Positions 7,803-15,280 of a stretch of DNA of 37,625 nt are shown one piece after another (within the stretch, counting starts at the first letter, position 1; each line of letters begins with the position of its first letter). Both the position numbers and the translations under genes were made by a program. Source of the stretch: Planctomycetota bacterium (lineage in GTDB: Bacteria > Planctomycetota > JACOTG01). The notes below the pieces were generated by a model that made no database searches, was not told the DNA's origin, and was given only the letters and a program-made list of their open reading frames with translations. The stretch covers positions 1 through 37,625 of the forward strand of contig JACOTG010000014.1 in assembly GCA_016178505.1 (NCBI GenBank), in the 5' to 3' direction.

Positions 7803-9266
7803 TCAGTCTTTTAGTTGGCTCAGCATGTTGCCTAGCATGTCGCGGTAGGTGGTGCCGAGGTCTTGGTCTTCGCGCGCGACCATCGAGCATTGGTGGAGGC
7901 CTTCGAGTAGGAACTCCATCGCGGCGCCCAGCTCCTCGGGGCTCGAGGGCTTCAAGTGCTTGTCCGCCAGCTTGCGCAGGCCCTTCACGGCTTCGAGCCG
8001 CTTCACGTACTCGACGGTTGGAAGCTCGTCCGTGATCTCCACTTTGTGGCCGGCCTGAAACCAATCGAGCACTTCGCGAAACGGCGTCTCGTCCGATTGG
8101 TCGGCCTCGAGCTTTCGCGCCTCCGGCACACGCTCGAGGAAGACGCTCTTCACGCCCTTGCCGAGGAGGTGCCGCGCAACCGCGATCGGTCCTTCCTGCT
8201 CGCCTTCGTAGACGAGCTCTACCTTTCCCATGATCGCGGGAGTCGAGTTCTGCAGATCGCAGATGCGCGCTGCCGCTCGCGACTCCGAAAGGCGCAGCGC
8301 GCGCCGCTCGACGTTCGACACGAGGAGCTCGAGCGCCGTGATCGTCACGCGCGCGCTCACGCCGGAGTTCTGGTCGACGAACTCGCTCTTCCGCGCTTCG
8401 ACGGCGACGGTCTCGACGATCTCGCGGAACCACGGCGGAATGGAGACCTCGACGCCGCTTCGGCTGACCCATGCTTCTTGATCCGTGATCCGCATGCCGT
8501 CCTCGATCCGCAGCGGGTAGTGCGTCTTGATCTGCGAATCGATGCGGTCGCGGAGCGGCGTGATGATGTTGCCGCGGTTCGTGTAGTCTTCGGGATTCGC
8601 CGAGAACACGAGCACGATGTCGAGCGGGATGCGCAGCGGGAACCCTCGGATCTGGAGATCTCCCTCCTGGAGGATGTTCAGGAGTCCGACCTGGATGCGA
8701 GGCGCGAGATCGGGCAGCTCGTTGATCGCGAAGATGCCGCGGTTCGTGCGCGGGATGATGCCGTAATGGATCGCTTCTTCGTCGGAATACGTGAGGCGTT
8801 CGGTCGCGGCCTTCACGGGATCGATGTCGCCGATGAGGTCGGCGATCGTCACGTCCGGCGTCGCCAGCTTCTCGCGATAACGCTCGTCCCGCGGGATCCA
8901 GCGGATCGACAGGCGATCCCCGTCGACGTGGAGGCGCCGCCGGCACGCCTTGCAGATCGGCTTCAGCGGATCGTCGTTGATCGGGCACCCGTCGACGGCC
9001 GGAATGGCGTCGTCGAGGAAGCGCGTCAGCGTGCGGAGGATCCGCGTTTTCGCCTGCCCGCGCAAACCAAGAAGGATGAAGTCGTGTCGCGCCAAGACGG
9101 CGTTCACGATTTGCGGGACCACGGTCTTCTCGTATCCGACGATGCCCGGCAGGATGTCGCCGCCTTCCCGCAGCAGCCGCGACACGTTGCGGCGCATTTC
9201 ATCCTTCACCGACAGCGGGCGATATCCAGAGGCCTTCAATTCACCAAGCGTGTTCGCGCGTTCCAT
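7803..9266 (-). CDS. MoxR / magnesium-chelatase-like AAA+ ATPase
   Basis: This 487-residue AAA+ protein starts at ATG 9266 after AAGGA. Walker A is LLGLRGQAKTR, with the GxAKT form common in MoxR proteins. Walker B is GIFAINELPDL and the sensor 1 Asn lies in LVFSANPEDYTNRG, followed by ITPLRDRIDSQI. Between the Walker motifs is an insert with CPINDDPLKPICKAC, three cysteines suggesting a metal site. The C-terminal 180 residues form the helical lid and a family-specific extension. MoxR ATPases work as hexamers with VWA proteins, and such a gene follows on the same strand. The pair may insert a metal or activate an enzyme. No Mg-chelatase H subunit or tetrapyrrole gene is nearby. Confidence 0.87.
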   Translation of the reverse strand: MERANTLGELKASGYRPLSVKDEMRRNVSRLLREGGDILPGIVGYEKTVVPQIVNAVLARHDFILLGLRGQAKTRILRTLTRFLDDAIPAVDGCPINDDPLKPICKACRRRLHVDGDRLSIRWIPRDERYREKLATPDVTIADLIGDIDPVKAATERLTYSDEEAIHYGIIPRTNRGIFAINELPDLAPRIQVGLLNILQEGDLQIRGFPLRIPLDIVLVFSANPEDYTNRGNIITPLRDRIDSQIKTHYPLRIEDGMRITDQEAWVSRSGVEVSIPPWFREIVETVAVEARKSEFVDQNSGVSARVTITALELLVSNVERRALRLSESRAAARICDLQNSTPAIMGKVELVYEGEQEGPIAVARHLLGKGVKSVFLERVPEARKLEADQSDETPFREVLDWFQAGHKVEITDELPTVEYVKRLEAVKGLRKLADKHLKPSSPEELGAAMEFLLEGLHQCSMVAREDQDLGTTYRDMLGNMLSQLKD

Positions 9267-9465
9267 GGATGTCCTTCGACTGGCGTGAGCCGGGCTGGGG
9301 TGCGACCCACGACTGGAGACAGGCGATGCGAAACCGTCACGACCAGCCGTCAGCTTTACCGGAAGACCGAACCGCGATGCAACGACTTTCTCGCGGCACG
9401 CCGATTGTTCGAGGGCACGGCTACGAGCCTTCGTCGTCCAAATAAAACGACGTGGACGTACACGG

Positions 9466-9493
9466 TTGAAACGGTGTGAACCTCGATTATGCT
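9466..9493 (+). promoter_or_regulatory. Candidate sigma70-type promoter
   Basis: TTGAAA (9466-9471) and TATGCT (9488-9493) are separated by 16 bp, 57 bp upstream of the start at 9551. Both boxes match consensus at 4-5 of 6 positions, in a short AT-richer patch of the 284-bp region between two divergent genes. Confidence 0.4.
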
Positions 9494-9550
9494 GAACGCG
9501 GGATATCTCTTCGGCCCGACGGCTTGATCATCGTTTGGAGTGATGAACGC

Positions 9551-10759
9551 ATGCCACGCCACTTGCTCGTCTCCAGCTTCGTTCTGGTCGCGGCCACGGC
9601 CCTTTTCGCGACCGCTCCGAGGGTCGAGGCCCAGACGCTGACGTCGCGGCTGGTTGCGCGCGACATGCAGGGAGGCTACGTCATCGGCGCGGCCGGACTG
9701 CGCACGGTCGGCGCTTCGTCGAGCATCGCGGTCAGTGGCGTTCCGGCCGGCGGCGCCGTGAAGTGCGCCATCCTCTATTGGGACGTTCTCGCCGACGGCG
9801 GCGCGCCATCCGGCGCGCAGACGATCGTGTTCGCAGGAACATCGGTGACGGGAACGCTGATCGGAGCGCAGCCGTCACCGAACCAACCGCAGACCGGCAA
9901 CTACTCCTACATGGTCGACGTGACCGGCTGGATGAACCTCGCCGGCAACGGCAGTTACTCCTTGTCGGGCTATCCGTGGACGGCGGATCCGAACGCCTCG
10001 CCGACCACGGAGGGCGCGTCGCTCGTCGTCATCTGGGGACTGCGTGATGCAGCCAACCTCGATCTCCTGCTCTACGACGGCAACGCCACGCTGAATTCGA
10101 ACGGGGCTGGCGCCGACGTCGTGTTCTCGGGGTTCGAAGCGAGCCCGTCGGTGACCATGGCCTCCGTTGCGTTCGTCGTCGGTGACGGCGAGCCTGCTCT
10201 CGGAGATTCTGCGTACGTCGACGGCCAGTTCGTGGCGCAAAACGCATTCGCGGGCGACGCGAGCCCGGGCGGCGGATCCTTCTGGGATTCGTTGATCGTG
10301 AACGGATCCTCCGGCTTGATTCCGAACGGCGCCACGTCCGCGACGCTGCGTGCGCAAGACGACGGCGATGGAATCGCGTGGGTTGCCAGCGTTCTCTCGG
10401 TCGACTCGCCGTTCTCCTCCGCGGACGTGCACATCCAGCCGCAGACGCTGCTCGTGGCACGCGGGTCGGACTTCGTCGCCGACGTTTCGGCGCTGGCGCA
10501 CAGTGCATCGCCGGTCGACATCACGGGTCAGGTCGAGGTGAGGGACGACCATGGTCGCCTTCTCGGGCTCTTCGGCGGCCCCCAGAACGGGCGGCTCCGG
10601 CCGGGTCATCTCCTGACGCGAACGATTCGCCGACGGATTCCGACGTCGGGCGTTCCGCCGCGTCTCGTCGGCACTCCGATCACCGTCATCGCCAAGCTTT
10701 TCCAGCAAGGAACGTCGAATCTGATCGACGACGACTTCTGCCGATTCGTGATCCAGTGA
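9551..10759 (+). CDS. Secreted protein of unknown function, DUF3344-like beta-rich domain
   Basis: This 402-residue protein begins with a signal peptide (MPRHLLVSSFVLVAATALFA, cleavage near VEAQ). The start at 9551 has GGAG about 11 nt upstream, and a larger in-frame ORF from 9476 lacks support. The mature protein is rich in Gly, Ala, Ser and beta strands. KCAILYWDVLADGG, YSYMVDVTGWMNLAGNGSY and GASLVVIWGLRDAANLDLLLYDG recall DUF3344-like surface proteins, in which an ILYW strand is followed by a periodic beta sandwich. Two cysteines are visible, C76 near the start and one near the C-terminus in DDFCRFVIQ. No catalytic motif, transmembrane anchor or sorting signal is seen. Likely extracellular or periplasmic; role unknown. 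Confidence 0.65.
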   Translation: MPRHLLVSSFVLVAATALFATAPRVEAQTLTSRLVARDMQGGYVIGAAGLRTVGASSSIAVSGVPAGGAVKCAILYWDVLADGGAPSGAQTIVFAGTSVTGTLIGAQPSPNQPQTGNYSYMVDVTGWMNLAGNGSYSLSGYPWTADPNASPTTEGASLVVIWGLRDAANLDLLLYDGNATLNSNGAGADVVFSGFEASPSVTMASVAFVVGDGEPALGDSAYVDGQFVAQNAFAGDASPGGGSFWDSLIVNGSSGLIPNGATSATLRAQDDGDGIAWVASVLSVDSPFSSADVHIQPQTLLVARGSDFVADVSALAHSASPVDITGQVEVRDDHGRLLGLFGGPQNGRLRPGHLLTRTIRRRIPTSGVPPRLVGTPITVIAKLFQQGTSNLIDDDFCRFVIQ

Positions 10760-10795
10760 TCGCTCCGGCGATCGCAGCGGGTCCGAAATAATGAA

Positions 10796-10822
10796 GGCCT
10801 CGGCGCGTGCGGCGCCGAGGCC
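10796..10822. terminator. Hairpin, probable bidirectional terminator
   Basis: An 11-bp perfect stem GGCCTCGGCGC (10796-10806) pairs with GCGCCGAGGCC (10812-10822) around a 5-nt loop. It sits between the convergent ends of the secreted-protein gene (10759) and glnA (10897). Read on the minus strand it is followed by TTCATTATTT, an imperfect T-rich run, so it fits best as the glnA terminator. Confidence 0.7.
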
Positions 10823-10896
10823 CGTCCCAACCCACGAAACGTAGTTTGGAACCCCCTCACTACAGGACTGCGCGTCGAAACGCCGCAGTCGATCTC

Positions 10897-12306
10897 TCAG
10901 TACTGCGATAGGTAGCGGTCCAACTCCCACGGATGGACCTGGGCGATGTAGTCCTGCCACTCTTGGCGCTTCGCTTCGAGGAAGTGCGCGACGACGTGCT
11001 CACCCAGCGCCTCTTTTACCACATCGTCCTTCTCGAACAGCGCGAGCGCCTCGTTGAGATCGCCCGGCAGGCTGTCGATCCGGTGTTTGCGACGCTCGCG
11101 GTACGACATCTTGTAGATGTTCTTGTTGACCGGCTCGCCCGGATCCCATCCGTTCGCGATGCCGTCGAGGCCCGAGGCGAGCATGACCGTGAACGCGAGG
11201 TACGGATTGCACGCCGGATCGGGCATGCGCAGCTCGACGCGTGTTCCGTCGCCGCGACGATCGGGAACGCGAGCGAGCGGTGAACGATTGCGCTCCGACC
11301 AAGTGATGTGCGTCGGAGCCTCGTAGCCCGGAACGAGTCGCTTGTAGGAGTTGATCAGCGGGTTCGTGATCGCGCAGAAGCCCCGGGCGTGGCGCAGCAG
11401 GCCCGCGATGTACGCCAGCGCGACCTTCGAGAGCTGCCACTTCCCCTTCGGATCGTAGAAGGCGTTCTTCGAGTCGCGGAAGAGGCTCTGGTGCGTGTGC
11501 ATGCCCGAGCCGTTCTCGCCGAAGAGCGGCTTCGGCATGAACGTGGCGTGGAGGCCGAAGTCGAGCGCGACCTTTCGCACGACGAAGCGGAACGTGGAGA
11601 GATTGTCGGCCGTGCGGATCATGTCTTGGTACTTGAAGTCGATCTCGTGCTGGCCGGGAGCGACCTCGTGATGTGCGGCCTCGATTTCGAAGCCCATCGC
11701 CTCGAGCACGTTCACGATCTCGCGGCGGCACTCTTCGCCCTTGTCGATCGGAGCGAGATCGAAGTACCCGCCGGAGTCGTGCGTGATCGTCGTCGCCTCG
11801 CCGGTCGCGTTCTTATGGAAGAGGAAGAACTCGGCCTCGCTGCCCGCGGCGGTGGCGTAGCCGAGCTTCGCGGCGCGCGCGACGACCCGCTTCAACGCTT
11901 GTCGCGGACATCCGGCGAACGGCTCGCCGTTCGGGTGGTAGATGTCGCAGATGATGCGCGCGACCCTTCCTTGGCCTTCGCCGTTCTTCGCTTCCCACGG
12001 GAAGATCGCGAACGTGGAGAGATCCGGCTTGAGGAGCATGTCCGACTCCTCGATGCGCGCGAATCCTTCGATCGAGGATCCGTCGAAGAGAACTTCACCG
12101 TCGAGCGCCTTGTCGAACTGGCGCTCCGGAACCTCGACGTTCTTGATCTGCCCGAGGATGTCGGTGAACTGCAGGCGAAGGAAGCGGACCTTCTCCTGTT
12201 TCGTCGTGCGGAGGATCTCGTTCACGCTTGCCGACGCTCCACCCGCCGTCTTCATCTTGTTTGCCTTCCCGTTGCCGACAGACATACCCATCGTCGCCTG
12301 TGCCAT
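10897..12306 (-). CDS. glnA: Glutamine synthetase type I (alpha type)
   Basis: Glutamine synthetase makes glutamine from glutamate, ammonia and ATP in the cytoplasm as a dodecamer. Family signatures are clear: FDGSSIEGF near the N-terminus, the metal-ligand segment SEAEFFLF, GENGSGMHTHQS, SYKRLVPGYEAP, and the ATP-site NRSPLARVP. KMSYRERRKHRIDSLPGDL replaces the NLYDLP adenylylation site of beta-type enzymes, so this is an alpha-type enzyme without that control. I chose the ATG at 12306 (469 residues), 7 nt after AAGGAG; ATG 12255 would give 452 residues, nearer the family's usual length. The N-terminus is then an extra Gly/Met/Lys-rich stretch. A promoter lies 120 bp upstream and a hairpin downstream, so the gene is probably monocistronic. 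Confidence 0.95.
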   Translation of the reverse strand: MAQATMGMSVGNGKANKMKTAGGASASVNEILRTTKQEKVRFLRLQFTDILGQIKNVEVPERQFDKALDGEVLFDGSSIEGFARIEESDMLLKPDLSTFAIFPWEAKNGEGQGRVARIICDIYHPNGEPFAGCPRQALKRVVARAAKLGYATAAGSEAEFFLFHKNATGEATTITHDSGGYFDLAPIDKGEECRREIVNVLEAMGFEIEAAHHEVAPGQHEIDFKYQDMIRTADNLSTFRFVVRKVALDFGLHATFMPKPLFGENGSGMHTHQSLFRDSKNAFYDPKGKWQLSKVALAYIAGLLRHARGFCAITNPLINSYKRLVPGYEAPTHITWSERNRSPLARVPDRRGDGTRVELRMPDPACNPYLAFTVMLASGLDGIANGWDPGEPVNKNIYKMSYRERRKHRIDSLPGDLNEALALFEKDDVVKEALGEHVVAHFLEAKRQEWQDYIAQVHPWELDRYLSQY

Positions 12307-12425
12307 GCCCATGCTCCTTCCGCTGGTGTGCCCATGACCAAGATTGGTATCCCCGGAACCGCCCGATCGAATCGCCGCGATGTCAACCGCGACTGCCATC
12401 TGTCGCTTCGACCCGAACGGGCGGG

Positions 12426-12454
12426 ATGCTATCCGCCCCTTTCGCGCGAGTCAA
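12426..12454 (-). promoter_or_regulatory. sigma70-type promoter of glnA
   Basis: On the minus strand TTGACT (12449-12454) and TAGCAT (12426-12431) have exactly 17 bp between them and lie about 120 bp upstream of the glnA start. They match consensus at 5 and 4 of 6 positions. No sigma54 -24/-12 pair was found in the same region. Confidence 0.5.
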
Positions 12455-12618
12455 GAAAGCTCTGCACGGTGGTAGACGGTTTCCGTGCGAATCGTCAAGC
12501 GCGGAGGGTTTCGTCGTCCGTCCGGGCTGATTTCTGAAGAGGTGCGCGGCGTTTAGTGCAGAATCTGCAGTTCGCGGATGACGTTCCGAATCGCGACAAC
12601 TCCGCGATTTCGGAGTGC

Positions 12619-13533
12619 TCAACGCTCGAGGATGGCGCTCTCGACGTCGAGCCAGGTCGGAGCGATGCGCGTATTGGTGGGAAGGGAACTCGAGGCGGAA
12701 GATCCCAAGAGGATGGGGCTGAGGCCCGCGCGGGCGTATGCGCTCGCATCCGCCGCGTCGTCGCCGACGCCGTACTGGATGTGCGGGAACAGAGATCGGA
12801 GGCGGCGAAGCTCGTGGAACCGAAACTCCTCTGCGGGCGATTCGATCAGCTCGAAGTCACGGAAGAACGTGGCGCCGAGGGGGAAACCGTTCGCTCGAAG
12901 CCAGGTCTTCACGGTCTCCATCGAGCGGTCGTCCCGGCTCGTGACGTAGAGAACGTGGAAGCTCTTCGCGATTTCGGTGAGGGCGACCGCTGCCTGCGGT
13001 TGCGGCATCGCAGACTTCGGTCCCTCGAACGGGAGCGCGAGGCCGGAGGACTTTGTGAGCGTTCCATCGAAGTCGACGGCGATGAATCGATCATCCGGAT
13101 CGTACACGCCGACGAAGAGCGTCGCAGCTTCACCCGCGAAAGATGATTCCGGATCGACGCACGCGGAGAGAGTGAAGTCGCTTGCCGACGGGGGCAGCCA
13201 GTCCGCGCTTGCGCATCCGTCGACCGCGGTTCGTGCCTGTGCGACGACGTCGTCGTCCAGCTTGAACAGAACGCGCACGCCGGACACGGCGGGGTAGAGG
13301 CCGAGGGGATCGACCTTCTGCACCTTTGCGCGAAGGAGGATTTCCTGGCGCGTCATCGCCACGGTGTCGAAGCCGCGCACGACGACTTGGGTTCGCCCGG
13401 CGCTCGGACCCGATGGCAGGAGCCCGCGCCACTGGTCCAGCGGAATGCCGGCGATGGCATATAACGCGAGTCCGGCGAGAGCAGCGAACAGGAGCCGCCG
13501 CCGCCAGCGTGGTGCTCTCGGATGATTCCCCAT
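12619..13533 (-). CDS. Membrane-anchored HAD-superfamily phosphatase (LNS2/lipin-like motif set)
   Basis: This 304-residue protein starts at ATG 13533 with GGAG 9 nt upstream; the longer frame to 13695 is not supported. A basic N-terminus is followed by one transmembrane helix at about residues 13-30. Residues 45-145 are beta-rich with VSGVRVLFKLDDD, possibly an Ig-like domain. The HAD domain carries motif I AVDFDGTLT (D154, D156), motif II in LYVTSRDD (S199), and motif IV VGDDAADASAY (D258, D259, D262). All catalytic residues of a HAD phosphatase appear present. Lipin/APP1-type HADs act on lipid phosphates, which fits the membrane anchor, but the substrate is inferred. Orientation of the HAD domain (periplasm or cytoplasm) is undecided. 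It lies upstream of glnA on the same strand. Confidence 0.75.
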   Translation of the reverse strand: MGNHPRAPRWRRRLLFAALAGLALYAIAGIPLDQWRGLLPSGPSAGRTQVVVRGFDTVAMTRQEILLRAKVQKVDPLGLYPAVSGVRVLFKLDDDVVAQARTAVDGCASADWLPPSASDFTLSACVDPESSFAGEAATLFVGVYDPDDRFIAVDFDGTLTKSSGLALPFEGPKSAMPQPQAAVALTEIAKSFHVLYVTSRDDRSMETVKTWLRANGFPLGATFFRDFELIESPAEEFRFHELRRLRSLFPHIQYGVGDDAADASAYARAGLSPILLGSSASSSLPTNTRIAPTWLDVESAILER

Positions 13534-13763
13534 TTCGACGTCTCCGCTCGGGCGGTGGTGACGAAATGATGCTGCCGCCCCAGAACACCATCGGTCGCCG
13601 AGGCATCGGAGCTTGAGCCCGAACGCGTCGGCATACGAACGGAGCACGCACTGTGGAGTCCGCGACGTCCCAATCCGGGCCGCATCGACGGCCAAGACGG
13701 CCCACGAGCCGGTCGATGCTCAGGCTATCGTCACGCCAACCGCAAAAACGGGTCGGGCGAAAC

Positions 13764-13964
13764 TCAGCCTTTGGTCACGTTCGTGGCGTGGGGACCTTTT
13801 TCTCCCTGCGCGACCTCGAACTCCACCTTCTCACCGGCGGTGAGATTGCGGAAACCCTCGCCCTGGATCTCGGAGTAGTGGACGAAGATGTCCTGTCCGT
13901 TGTCCTGGGTGATGAAGCCGTACCCTTTCTTCTCGTTGAACCACTTCACGGTGCCTCTGGCCAT
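13764..13964 (-). CDS. Cold-shock domain protein
   Basis: This 66-residue protein is a single cold-shock OB-fold, matching the usual CspA-type length. RNP1 (KGYGFI) and RNP2 (IFVHYSEI) are intact, preceded by [10 protein letters not shown]. It should bind single-stranded RNA or DNA and melt RNA structures. I chose ATG 13964 (MARGTVKWF) over an upstream in-frame ATG at 13979, because Csp proteins start at this point. GAGG lies 8 nt upstream and AAGGAG further up. Csp genes often have long structured leaders; the 5' region here holds a perfect 12-bp palindrome. Which family member it is cannot be told, so no symbol is given. Confidence 0.93.
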   Translation of the reverse strand: MARGTVKWFNEKKGYGFITQDNGQDIFVHYSEIQGEGFRNLTAGEKVEFEVAQGEKGPHATNVTKG

Positions 13965-14432
13965 GCCTCGATACCTCAACCAACTCCTTGCGCCACTTGA
14001 CAGCGTGCAGCGCTGCAGCGTGCGCCTGACAAATCACTGCCGGACGACGCGCAACGAGGCACCGGACGACGCGCCACGACGTGAGCGGTCACGGCCGCAA
14101 GGAACTCATCCGTGACCTGCCCGAAGCTCGTCGAGCGCGCAAACGCCCGACTGGGGCTTCCGTTCGTCCGTGGTATCGGACAGTTCAGAGAGCCGACTTG
14201 AGTCGCACCGGAAAATCCCACGCGGGCCGAAACCGCGCCTCGGTCGACGCGCCCGCGACGCCGACGGAAGGCCACGTGCTCGCGGTCCACCGTTTCAGGT
14301 CCGAGGCGCCGTCGGCCGAAAATGCGGTTGCCGGAGGGCTCGTCGAAACGCTACAGTGTCGGGTCTCTACGGGGTCCGTGAAGAGCAAACTGACGTCGAA
14401 CTGTGCCCGCGCGTCGGCGGGAGGGAGGTACC
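13965..14432. other. Divergent intergenic region (cold-shock gene / EF-P) with a 12-bp palindrome
   Basis: This 468-bp region separates the two divergent genes. A perfect palindrome TGCAGCGCTGCA at 14006-14017 lies about 42 bp upstream of the cold-shock gene start and could be an operator or a leader stem. No convincing -35/-10 pair was found on either strand. Short frames here are Arg-rich and lack support. Confidence 0.35.
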
Positions 14433-15005
14433 GTGGCGAAGGCCACCGAGATCCGCAAGGGAATGGTCCTGAACGTCGAGGGTGACCTCTACGTCGTCAC
14501 GGATCGCCAGCACATCACGCCTGGGAACTGGCGCGCGATGGTTCAGGTGAGCATGAAGAGCATGAAGACCCAGCGGGTCGTCCAGCGGCGCCTTCGCGCT
14601 GATGACGAGGTCGATGTCGCATTCCTCGAGCGCCGAAAATCCGAATACCTGTACAAGGATGCGAGCGACTACGTCTTCATGGACACCGAGAACTACGAGC
14701 AATTCCCGTTGCCCAGCGACCTCGTCGAGGATCAGATGAAGTACCTGCTCCCGAACACGCAGGTGATGGCCACGTTCCACGACGGCAAGGCGCTCGGGAT
14801 CGACCTTCCTTCGGCGGTCGTCCTGAAGGTCACGGAAACGACGCCCGGCGTCAAAGGCGACTCGGTCACCAACGTTTTCAAGGAAGCGACGCTCGAGACC
14901 GGGCTCATCGTGCGTGTGCCGCTGTTCCTCAAACAGGGCGAGTACGTCAAGGTGTCCACCGAGACCGGCGAGTTCCTCGAGCGCGTACTCAACCCGGACA
15001 CCTAG
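14433..15005 (+). CDS. efp: Translation elongation factor P
   Basis: This 190-residue protein has the usual EF-P length and three beta-barrel domains. It starts at GTG 14433, about 5 nt after a GGGAGGGAGG ribosome site; no ATG lies in a better place. KGMVLNVEGDLYVV opens domain 1, FMDTENYEQF is the domain 2 signature, and the C-terminus is typical (VKVSTETGEFLERV). EF-P binds next to stalled peptidyl-tRNA and relieves proline-stretch stalling. The domain 1 tip reads TPGNWRAM; aligned with PGKGQA of E. coli, the normally modified lysine (or arginine) is Asn, N32. This form would not need lysyl or rhamnosyl modification. The gene stands alone, with a 275-bp gap to the exporter block. Confidence 0.93.
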   Translation: MAKATEIRKGMVLNVEGDLYVVTDRQHITPGNWRAMVQVSMKSMKTQRVVQRRLRADDEVDVAFLERRKSEYLYKDASDYVFMDTENYEQFPLPSDLVEDQMKYLLPNTQVMATFHDGKALGIDLPSAVVLKVTETTPGVKGDSVTNVFKEATLETGLIVRVPLFLKQGEYVKVSTETGEFLERVLNPDT

Positions 15006-15280
15006 CTCCTCTCAGTTCCTAGACCCGAAACTAGAACGAGGCGCGTGGTCTCCGGTGACGAGGTTCGAGCCGGGATGAACGGATGGTCTGCTGCGTCTGT
15101 CGATTCCGCGATCTCGCGCGTCCCGAGCGGCGTGTGGCCGGCACCGTCGTCGCTGCAACTCGTTTTCCGATTGGCGCCTCGAGGGCACGCCGCGAGTCGC
15201 CCCCGATAGCCCCGTCCGACGATCTCCACCATCCGTCGGAATCCACGGCTCGCGGCACGATCCGTGCGGTCGACCGGATC

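Noticed and set aside
15015..15037. Possible terminator hairpin after efp
   Set aside because: The stem is only GTTC/GAAC plus TAG/CTA with a bulge, and no T tract follows.
15059..15073. GGTTCGAGCC, resembling a tRNA T-loop
   Set aside because: No acceptor stem, D-arm or anticodon arm could be fitted around it.
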